NCBI GenBank assembly: GCA_046566095.1
Contig: JBKHXI010000161.1
Coordinates: forward strand, 1-12,559
Source of the DNA: CAMPJU01 sp046566095
GTDB lineage: Bacteria > Pseudomonadota > Gammaproteobacteria > Xanthomonadales > Xanthomonadaceae
DNA length: 12,559 bases
Direction: 5' to 3'
Translations under genes and position numbers: made by a program
In this document: positions 1 to 9,687 of the stretch, piece after piece
How the letters are laid out: every line of letters starts with the position of its first letter
Numbering within the stretch: the stretch's first letter is position 1
The notes under the pieces: model-generated
Seen by the model: only the letters and a program-made list of their open reading frames with translations
The model's database searches: none
What the model was told of the DNA's origin: nothing

Positions 1-60
1 GCCGTGATGCGCCGCGCGCGAGGCTGGGCCCCGGTCGGAGCACGGCATCGAACGACATGA
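1..60 (+). CDS. 3' end of an unidentified upstream gene (partial)
   Basis: Frame 1 is open from the window edge to the TGA at 58-60 and encodes a basic tail (AVMRRARGWAPVGARHRTT). The stop shares the four bases ATGA with the start codon of the next gene, the arrangement typical of translationally coupled genes. That overlap is the main reason to think a real gene ends here. The 19 visible residues match no family I recognise, so no function is proposed. The frame of the next gene is also open to the window edge, so the overlap could be accidental. Confidence 0.4.
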   Translation, partial: AVMRRARGWAPVGARHRTT

Positions 61-338
61 ATGCGATCCGCGCACATTGCACCCACTGGCTCAGGCGCTG
101 CGCCGGCGCCTGCCTGTGGACCTGCACCGCCGCGGCGGCCGCGCTGGTGCTGCTGGTGCTGTTCGTGCTGGCCAGCGAGCCGGCGCATGCGGCCGCCGAC
201 CTGCGGACCCTGCTGGCCAGCCCGCTGAACATCGTGCGGCTGGTGCTGCTGACCGCCTGCCTTGCGCTGTGGGGCTACATCGTCCATGCCGCACGCGACC
301 CGGGACGCCAGGGCTTCGGGCAACGCGAGCACGCCTGA
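57..338 (+). CDS. small two-helix membrane protein, unknown function
   Basis: The 93-residue product has two hydrophobic stretches: residues about 22-40 (AAAALVLLVLFVLA) and about 58-76 (NIVRLVLLTACLALWGYIV). A short basic N-terminus precedes the first stretch, and a charged, probably cytoplasmic, tail follows the second. The first stretch ends in EPAHAAAD, which resembles a signal peptidase site, so it could be either a signal peptide or a signal anchor. I do not recognise the family. ATG 57 overlaps the stop of the preceding frame (ATGA), suggesting translational coupling. No good ribosome binding site is visible: GGAG at 37-40 is too far away. The reading frame is open to the window edge, so an upstream start cannot be excluded. 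The gene converges on acs, with a hairpin-rich repeat between them. Confidence 0.55.
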   Translation: MNAIRAHCTHWLRRCAGACLWTCTAAAAALVLLVLFVLASEPAHAAADLRTLLASPLNIVRLVLLTACLALWGYIVHAARDPGRQGFGQREHA

Positions 339-351
339 GGCCCGCGCCAAG

Positions 352-412
352 AAGCAGTCATCAAGACCAAGCAGTCATCAGAACGAGAAGCAGTCATCAA
401 GAAGCAGTCATC
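352..412 (+). repeat. four short direct repeats, unit AAGCAGTCATC
   Basis: The 11-base unit AAGCAGTCATC occurs exactly at 352-362, 369-379, 388-398 and 402-412, with start-to-start distances of 17, 19 and 14 bases. The last copy forms the left end of the palindromic element that follows. The spacers (AAGACC, AGAACGAG, AAG) are themselves A/G-rich and related. This low-GC patch stands out from the surrounding DNA. The copies look like repeated head fragments of the element rather than a CRISPR or a coding repeat. Confidence 0.8.
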
Positions 413-491
413 CTGAGCGAAGCGAAGGATCTGCTTCGAAGCCGACTCCTCGGCTTTGAAGAAGCAGATTCCTCACTGCGTTCGGAATGAC
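407..491. repeat. dispersed intergenic palindromic element (REP-like)
   Basis: Two 31-base arms, 407-437 and 461-491, are imperfect inverted copies of each other (GTCATCCTGAGCG... against ...CTGCGTTCGGAATGAC). Between them lies a second hairpin, AAGCCGA (439-445), loop CTCC, TCGGCTT (450-456). Transcribed, the whole element would fold into a long stem-loop. The GTCAT(T)CC...GAAG(C)AG sequence resembles dispersed intergenic repeats common in many bacterial genomes. It sits between two convergent genes, where it could act as a bidirectional terminator or mRNA-stabilising structure, although no T-run is present. A shorter relative lies at 2637-2703. Confidence 0.85.
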
Positions 492-567
492 ATAAGGGGG
501 GCGGGCTTTCCGGGCGTGCCGGGCAGGCCCCACAGTCCCGGCCGCGTGCAGTCGCGCCCGCCGGGCC

Positions 568-2517
<1,950 letters not shown>

Positions 2518-2546
2518 CGGCGGGCCTCGCGGCGGGCGGGCCTGCC

Positions 2547-2552
2547 AGTGTG
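2547..2552 (-). promoter_or_regulatory. possible -10 element for acs
   Basis: On the minus strand this reads CACACT within GGCACACTGG, 29 bases upstream of the acs start codon and upstream of its GAGG ribosome binding site. It matches the nACACT hexamer seen before mutM, tdk and the acid phosphatase gene. No convincing -35 was found, so the call rests on the recurrence of the motif. Confidence 0.3.
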
Positions 2553-2636
2553 CCGCGGCGGGCGGCCCGCCGCGAGCCGCGCGGCCGTGCGGCCCGTGCC
2601 GCGGAGAGCCTTCGGCTGCGGCGCGCATTCTGGACG

Positions 2637-2703
2637 GAGCCCTCAGCCTTCGCGAAGGCGGGGCTCGGGATCCGCTCGCAAGCGGAGTCCTCGCTGCGTT
2701 CGG
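2637..2703. repeat. second, shorter copy of the REP-like element
   Basis: Bases 2680-2703 match 462-485 of the first element at 21 of 24 positions, including TCCTC(A/G)CTGCGTTCGG. The left half also shares GGATC(T/C)GCT (427-435 and 2668-2676). The copy contains two hairpins. The first is GAGCCC (2637-2642)/GGGCTC (2661-2666), enclosing the perfect palindrome GCCTTCGCGAAGGC (2646-2659). The second is TCCGCT (2671-2676), loop CGCA, AGCGGA (2681-2686). It lies in the 236-bp gap between the EF-hand gene and acs, and could attenuate or terminate read-through into acs. Confidence 0.7.
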
Positions 2704-2753
2704 CACGGCGACCGCGGGTGCGGCCGTGCGGGGGAAGCTGCGCGACAGACGGC

Positions 2754-3200
2754 TCAGCGCGGCGGCGCGGCCAGCTCGGCGGCGTCCAGGTAGCCGTCGC
2801 CGTCGCGGTCCTGGCGGGCGAAGGCCGCGGCCAGGGCCGCGCGGTGCGCGGCCAGGCGCACCGGCGCGCCGCGCCCGCCCGGCAGTTCGTGCGCGGCCAG
2901 CACGCCGTCGCCGTCGCGGTCCATGCGCGCGAAGGCGTAGCCCATCCAGTCCTGGTACTCGGCCAGCGAGACGCGGCCGTCGCCGTCGGCGTCCATCCGC
3001 GCCAGGTAGGCGGCGGCGTCGCGCACCTGCGACGTGGCCGGCATCGCGCACAGCGCCAAGGCCAGGGCGGCGCCGGCAACGGCAGGGCGGGCGCCCGCCG
3101 GATGCGGTCCTGGGCGAACCAGCCGCGGCGACAACGGGCCGGGCTGGCGGCGGCAGGCCGCTGCCGCCACGCCCGCGCGGCGCGCGACCGGGCGCCTCAT
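2754..3200 (-). CDS. exported EF-hand calcium-binding protein
   Basis: The 148-residue product has three canonical EF-hand loops: DADGDGRVSLAE (70-81), DRDGDGVLAAHE (94-105) and DRDGDGYLDAAE (131-142). Each has Asp at loop positions 1, 3 and 5 and Glu at 12, so calcium binding is likely. A hydrophobic stretch at 40-52 followed by MPATSQ looks like a signal peptide, placing the mature protein in the periplasm or outside. The 38-residue region before it is unusually long and Arg/Pro-rich for a signal peptide, so the true start may be a downstream non-ATG codon, though none stands out. ATG 3200 overlaps the stop of a ten-codon mini-ORF that itself overlaps the desaturase stop, so coupling with the desaturase is plausible. 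The specific role is unknown. Confidence 0.8.
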   Translation of the reverse strand: MRRPVARRAGVAAAACRRQPGPLSPRLVRPGPHPAGARPAVAGAALALALCAMPATSQVRDAAAYLARMDADGDGRVSLAEYQDWMGYAFARMDRDGDGVLAAHELPGGRGAPVRLAAHRAALAAAFARQDRDGDGYLDAAELAAPPR

Positions 3201-3226
3201 GCCGCCACGGCCGGGCGGCGGCCCAT
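3197..3226 (-). other. ten-codon mini-ORF bridging desaturase stop and EF-hand start
   Basis: On the minus strand, ATG at 3226-3224 shares its A with the last base of the desaturase TGA (TGATG). It opens a frame encoding MGRRPAVAA and ends at TGA 3199-3197. That stop shares ATGA with the EF-hand start codon at 3200. The geometry would let terminating ribosomes reinitiate twice and so couple the two genes. Whether the peptide itself is made is unknown. Confidence 0.4.
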
Positions 3227-4428
3227 CAGGCGGCCTGCAGGCGGTAGCCCTTCAGCCGCGCGGCGTAGTCCTGCAGGGCGCGGATGCCGCTGGCCTCGGC
3301 GTCGTGGCACCACTGCTGCAGCTGCTGCAGGGTGGCCTGCGCGTCGTGGCCGCGGGCTTCGAGCAGCTGCGCCAGGCGCGCCCGGGCCTCGACCAGCGCG
3401 CGCATCCGCGGCCGCTGCTCGACCCAGGCCTGCAGCTGGGCCCGGGCCTCGGGCGACAGCCAGCGGCCGTCGTCGGCCAGGCCGCGGCGCAGCTTGCGCG
3501 GCAGCAGCCGGCGCGGCCGCGAACCGGCGGCCGCGGCCTCCTCGCGCAGCGCGGGCTTGAGCACGTGGCGCCTGAAGTCGGTCATCGCCTGGAAGCGGTG
3601 CGCCAGCAGAGCCTTGAGCGTGTCGGTGTCGGGGACCGGGATGTTCGGGCGCACGTCCAGGCTCGGCGCCACCCGCAGCACCCGGGCCAGGCCCAGCCGC
3701 TCCAGCCCGCGGATCGCCGCCCAGCCGATGTCGAATTCCCAGCGGCGCAGCGCGAACTTGGCCGAGGACGGGAAGGCGTGGTGGTTGTTGTGCAGCTCCT
3801 CGCCGCCGATCCACACGCCCCAGGGGCTGAGGTTGGTGGCGGTGTCGGTGGTCTCGAAGTTGCGGTAGCCCCACCAGTGCCCCAGGCCGTTGACCACGCC
3901 CGCGGCCCAGAACGGGATCCAGGCCATCTGCAGCGCCCACGCAGCCACGCCCCAGAAGCCGAACGCCACGAAGCTTGCGAGCAGCAGCAGGGTCGGGCCG
4001 AGGCTGGCGTAGGGGGTGTAGAGCCGGCGCTCGATCCAGTCGTCCGGGCAGCCCTTGCCGTACTTGTCGATGTCGCCGCGCTGGCCGCGCGCGTCGCGGT
4101 ACAGCTCCACGCCGCGCCAGAACACGGTGTCGATGCCCTTGTGCATCGGGCTGTGCGGATCCTCCTCGGTCTCGCACCTGGCGTGGTGCTTGCGGTGGAT
4201 CGCGACCCATTCGCGGGTGACCATCGCGGTGGTGAGCCAGCACCAGAACCGGAACAGGTGCGCGACCGCCGGGTGGAAGTCCACGCCGCGGTGCGCCATC
4301 GAGCGGTGCAGGTAGAGCGTGACCGAGAAGATGGTCAGCTGGGTCGCGACCAGGAACCAGATCGCGAGGGTGCCGAGGCTGGCCTGGGCCAGGCCTGCGG
4401 CCAGGAAGTCGAGCAGCGAAGCGGGCAT
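3226..4428 (-). CDS. membrane-bound fatty acid desaturase (acyl-CoA/acyl-lipid delta-9 type)
   Basis: This is a di-iron membrane desaturase that introduces a cis double bond into saturated acyl chains and so adjusts membrane fluidity under oxygen. The three histidine boxes of the family are present: HRSMAH (41-46), HRKHH (78-82) and HNNHH (213-217), plus His184 in NGLGHWWGYRNF. Hydrophobic stretches lie at about 18-40, 55-70, 143-158 and 160-180. The 400-residue length and long basic C-terminal region (about 220-400) resemble acyl-CoA desaturases such as Pseudomonas DesB more than short plant-like forms. ATG 4428 is chosen because GGAG lies 7 bases upstream (4436-4439) and MPASLLDF begins the conserved part; the open frame to 4557 lacks both. 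A perfect 20-bp palindrome lies 23-42 bases upstream. Regiospecificity and exact substrate cannot be read from the sequence. Confidence 0.93.
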   Translation of the reverse strand: MPASLLDFLAAGLAQASLGTLAIWFLVATQLTIFSVTLYLHRSMAHRGVDFHPAVAHLFRFWCWLTTAMVTREWVAIHRKHHARCETEEDPHSPMHKGIDTVFWRGVELYRDARGQRGDIDKYGKGCPDDWIERRLYTPYASLGPTLLLLASFVAFGFWGVAAWALQMAWIPFWAAGVVNGLGHWWGYRNFETTDTATNLSPWGVWIGGEELHNNHHAFPSSAKFALRRWEFDIGWAAIRGLERLGLARVLRVAPSLDVRPNIPVPDTDTLKALLAHRFQAMTDFRRHVLKPALREEAAAAGSRPRRLLPRKLRRGLADDGRWLSPEARAQLQAWVEQRPRMRALVEARARLAQLLEARGHDAQATLQQLQQWCHDAEASGIRALQDYAARLKGYRLQAA

Positions 4429-4450
4429 CGGGAACTCCGGGGGAAGACGC

Positions 4451-4470
4451 GGGACGGCCGCGGCCGTCCC
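4451..4470. promoter_or_regulatory. perfect 20-bp palindrome upstream of the desaturase gene
   Basis: GGGACGGCCGCGGCCGTCCC is an uninterrupted self-complementary 20-mer. It ends 22 bases before the desaturase start codon, in the region divergent to mutM. It could be an operator for a dimeric regulator; desaturases in Pseudomonas are controlled by a TetR-type repressor, DesT, acting on a palindrome. It could also be an mRNA hairpin in the leader. If CATCAT at 4477-4482 (minus strand) is the -10, the palindrome begins at or near the transcription start. GC richness makes chance palindromes commoner here, but 20 perfect bases is long. Confidence 0.45.
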
Positions 4471-4583
4471 CGACCCATGATGCCAGCCCGGGCCCGGCGG
4501 CACACCCCGCCCGCCGCGAGGCCGGCGCACGGCGTTCAGTTCCGTGAGCCCGCGCACGTCCGGCGCGGCCTGGTGACGGCTTC

Positions 4584-4592
4584 TGCGACACT
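4584..4592 (+). promoter_or_regulatory. extended -10 element for mutM, leaderless start
   Basis: TGC followed by GACACT (4587-4592) ends 6 bases before the mutM ATG (4599). This is the distance expected between a -10 hexamer and the transcription start, so the mRNA would begin at or beside the start codon. No ribosome binding site is visible before mutM, which agrees. No -35 was identified. Confidence 0.4.
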
Positions 4593-4598
4593 GGCGCG

Positions 4599-5411
4599 AT
4601 GCCGGAACTGCCCGAAGTCGAGACCACCCGCCGCGGCCTGGCGCCGCACCTGGCCGGGCGCCGGGTGACCGGCGTGGTCCTGCGCCGGCCGGACCTGCGT
4701 TGGCCGATCCCGCCGCAGGTCGGCGCGCTGCTGCCCGGGCAGCGGATCGAGGCGGTCGCCCGCCGTGCCAAGTACCTGCTGCTGGACACCGCCGCCGGCA
4801 GCGCGCTGCTGCACCTGGGCATGTCCGGCAGCCTGCGGGTGCTGGACGCAGCGGTCGCGCCGCGGCCGCACGACCACGTCGACATCGCCCTGGATTCGGG
4901 GCGGGTGCTGCGCTTCAACGACCCGCGCCGCTTCGGCTGCCTGCTGTGGCAGGAACCCGGCCAGACCCACCCGCTGCTGCGCGGCCTGGGCCCGGAGCCG
5001 CTGGCGGAGGACTTCGACGGCGACTGGCTGTTCGCCCGCAGCCGCGGCCGCAGCGCCCCGGTCAAGACCTTCCTGATGGACCAGCGGATCGTGGTCGGGG
5101 TGGGCAACATCTACGCCGCCGAGGCGCTGTTCCTGGCCGGGATCTCGCCGCTGCGCCCGGCCGGCCGGGTCTCGCGCGAACGCTACCGGCGGCTGGCCGC
5201 GGCGGTGCGCGCGATCCTGGGCCGCGCGATCGAACGCGGCGGCACCACCCTGCGCGACTTCCTCGCCCCGGACGGGGCGCCCGGCTATTTCGAGCAGGAG
5301 CTGTCGGCCTACGGCCGCGGCGGCGCGCCCTGTCCGCGCTGCGGGCGGGCCCTGCGCCAGGCCCGGCTCGGGCAACGCGCCACGGTCTGGTGCGGGCACT
5401 GCCAGCGCTGA
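4599..5411 (+). CDS. mutM: formamidopyrimidine-DNA glycosylase (Fpg/MutM)
   Basis: The enzyme removes 8-oxoguanine and other oxidised purines from DNA and nicks the abasic site by beta/delta elimination, in base-excision repair. At 270 residues it has the family length. It shows the N-terminal MPELPEVE with catalytic Pro2 and Glu3, Lys58 (equivalent to E. coli Lys57), and FNDPRRFG. The helix-two-turn-helix region VGNIYAAEALF is present. A C-terminal zinc finger has Cys245, Cys248, Cys265 and Cys268 with Arg260 (equivalent to E. coli Arg259). The start is fixed by the conserved N-terminus, since the proline must follow Met1. It is divergent from the desaturase gene, and the sigma factor gene begins 71 bases downstream on the same strand with its own likely promoter. 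Confidence 0.98.
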   Translation: MPELPEVETTRRGLAPHLAGRRVTGVVLRRPDLRWPIPPQVGALLPGQRIEAVARRAKYLLLDTAAGSALLHLGMSGSLRVLDAAVAPRPHDHVDIALDSGRVLRFNDPRRFGCLLWQEPGQTHPLLRGLGPEPLAEDFDGDWLFARSRGRSAPVKTFLMDQRIVVGVGNIYAAEALFLAGISPLRPAGRVSRERYRRLAAAVRAILGRAIERGGTTLRDFLAPDGAPGYFEQELSAYGRGGAPCPRCGRALRQARLGQRATVWCGHCQR

Positions 5412-5456
5412 GCCGCGGGCCCGGCCCGGTTTCCTGAACCCGGCATCGCGCCGGAG

Positions 5457-5462
5457 TATGAT
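5457..5462 (+). promoter_or_regulatory. possible -10 element for the sigma factor/kinase genes
   Basis: TATGAT lies 20 bases before the sigma factor ATG, with CTGAAC at 5434-5439 (17-base spacing) as a weak -35. The leader would hold GGGGGAGA (5473-5480), a purine-rich ribosome binding site only about 3 bases from the start codon. An autoregulatory ECF-type promoter is not evident. Confidence 0.4.
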
Positions 5463-5482
5463 CCGGGCGGTTGGGGGAGACG

Positions 5483-6046
5483 ATGTCCGAGACCGCGGAG
5501 ATCACCGAGTGGCTGGATGCCGCGCGCGATGGCGATCGCGGCGCGCTCGACCGCGTGCTCGCCACCCTCTACCAGGAACTGCACTCGATGGCCCGGCGCC
5601 AGCTGGCCGGCCAGCACGGCCATACCCTGGACGCCACCGCGCTGGTGCACGAGGCCTACCTGAAGCTGGTCGGCCGCAACACCGCCCGCTTCGACGACCG
5701 CGCCCATTTCTTCGCCTACGCCGCCTCGGCGATGCGCAGCGTGGTGGTCGACTACGCCCGCCAGCGGCTGGCGCAGAAGCGCGGCGGCGACCTGCACCGG
5801 GTCACCGACCTGCCCGAGGACCTGGAAGGCGGGCTGCGCCTGGACGAGGACACGCTCGGCCTGGACACCGCCCTGACCCGGCTGGCGGCGGTCGACGCGC
5901 GCCTGGCGCAGGTGGTGGAGCTGCGCTACTTCGCCGGCCTGTCGGAGATCGAGATCGCCAGCCTGCTCAAGCGTTCCGAGCGCAGCATCCGCCGCGACTG
6001 GCAGAAGGCGCGGCTGTTCCTGCTGGCGTCGCTGAAGGACGAGTGA
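5483..6046 (+). CDS. ECF-type RNA polymerase sigma factor (TIGR02999/ECF43-like)
   Basis: The 187-residue protein has sigma region 2 (about 15-90, with HTLDATALVHEAYLKLV and HFFAYAASAMRSVVVDYAR). It also has region 4 with a helix-turn-helix (about 153-173, LSEIEIASLLKRSERSIRRDW). The sequence style is that of the ECF subfamily found beside Ser/Thr kinases. Where ordinary ECF sigma factors read D-A-E-D in region 2.2, this one reads D50-A-T-A53. Established work on the ECF43 group (V. parahaemolyticus EcfP with kinase PknT; X. citri EcfK with PknS) shows such sigma factors are kinase-dependent, with a threonine phosphorylated in place of the missing acidic residues. T52 is therefore the inferred switch. 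No anti-sigma gene is present; the kinase follows after 118 bases. ATG 5483 is preferred to TTG 5471 because the purine-rich SD lies between them. Confidence 0.92.
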   Translation: MSETAEITEWLDAARDGDRGALDRVLATLYQELHSMARRQLAGQHGHTLDATALVHEAYLKLVGRNTARFDDRAHFFAYAASAMRSVVVDYARQRLAQKRGGDLHRVTDLPEDLEGGLRLDEDTLGLDTALTRLAAVDARLAQVVELRYFAGLSEIEIASLLKRSERSIRRDWQKARLFLLASLKDE

Positions 6047-6164
6047 GGCGCCGGACGTGGCACCGGCCAGGCACGGCGGACGGTACGGCGCCGTGCGACC
6101 GCACGGCCGGGCCTGCGCGCCGCGCAGGCCGCGGGCGCCGGGCCGGGCCGGGCGCTGCTGACTG
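6047..6164 (+). promoter_or_regulatory. sigma-kinase intergenic region with strong, partly competing hairpins
   Basis: This GC-only stretch holds three possible stems. GCACGGCG (6071-6078) pairs with CGCCGTGC (6089-6096). CCGTGC (6091-6096) can instead pair with GCACGG (6101-6106) over a GACC loop, so the first two are mutually exclusive. GGCCTGCGCG (6110-6119) and CGCGCAGGCC (6121-6130) form a near-perfect palindrome. There is no T-run, so a simple terminator is not supported. An effect on relative expression of the two genes is possible but unproven. Confidence 0.35.
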
Positions 6165-9050
<2,886 letters not shown>

Positions 9051-9617
9051 ACTCCGCGCGCGACACCGACAGGTAGCGTTCGTTGCCGCCGACCTCGACC
9101 TGCGGACCCTCGCGCACAGCGCGGCCGTTGCCGTCGACCCGCACGGTCATGGTCGCCTTGCTCCCGGTGTGGCAGATGGTCTTGATCTCGACCAGTTCGT
9201 CGGCCCAGGCCAGCAGCGCCGCGCTGCCCTCGAACAGCTCGCCGCGGAAGTCGGTGCGCAGGCCGTAGCACAGCACCGGGATGCCGAGCCGGTCGACCAC
9301 CTCGGTCAGCTGCCAGGCCTGGGCGCGGCTCAGGAACTGGGCCTCGTCGACCAGCACGCAGTGCAGCGGGCCGTGGACCTGCACGCTGGTGCGCACCATC
9401 GCCTCCAGGTCGTCGCGCGCGCCGAACGCCGTGCCCTCGGCGCGCAGGCCGATCCGCGAGGCGACCGTGCCGCTGCCGTCGCGGTGGTCCAGGGCCGGGG
9501 TCAGGATCGCCACCCGCATCCCGCGCTCGCGGTAGTTGTGCGCGGACTGCAGCAGGGTCGTGGTCTTCCCCGCGTTCATCGCCGAGTAGTAGAAGTAGAG
9601 CTTGGCCATCGGCGGGC

Positions 9618-9623
9618 AGTGTA
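9618..9623 (-). promoter_or_regulatory. possible -10 element for tdk, near-leaderless
   Basis: On the minus strand, TACACT ends 8 bases before the tdk start codon. No ribosome binding site fits in that space, so the transcript would begin at or a base or two from the ATG. The hexamer matches the motif seen before the other genes. No -35 was identified. Confidence 0.4.
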
Positions 9624-9654
9624 GCGGCGCGGCGGGCGGGCGGCGGCGCGACGA

Positions 9655-9663
9655 TGCGACAAT
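9655..9663 (+). promoter_or_regulatory. possible extended -10 element for rep
   Basis: TGC followed by GACAAT (9658-9663) closely matches TGCGACACT upstream of mutM. It lies 24 bases before the preferred rep ATG (9688) and 15 bases before the alternative GTG (9679). It sits back-to-back with the tdk -10 element, so a divergent promoter pair fits within about 50 bp. Confidence 0.35.
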
Positions 9664-9687
9664 GGCCGCCCCCCAGCGGTGGCGCCC

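Noticed and set aside
352..412. CRISPR-like array
   Set aside because: The units are only 11 bases with 3-8 base related spacers, far below repeat and spacer lengths of any CRISPR, and there are no cas genes.
4429..4557. Longer desaturase start at 4557
   Set aside because: It would make the 20-bp palindrome coding and add an Arg/Pro/Gly-rich leader before the conserved MPASLLDF, which has its own GGAG at the right distance.
5412..5456. Intrinsic terminator after mutM
   Set aside because: Only a weak interrupted stem around 5427-5441 (CCGGTT/AACCCGG) and no T-run.
5471..5482. TTG 5471 as the sigma factor start
   Set aside because: This stretch overlaps the purine-rich GGGGGAGA that best serves as ribosome binding site for ATG 5483.
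9679..9687. GTG 9679 as the rep start
   Set aside because: It adds only MAP before MHGLNPPQ, the expected family N-terminus, and has no better ribosome binding site. It is not excluded experimentally.
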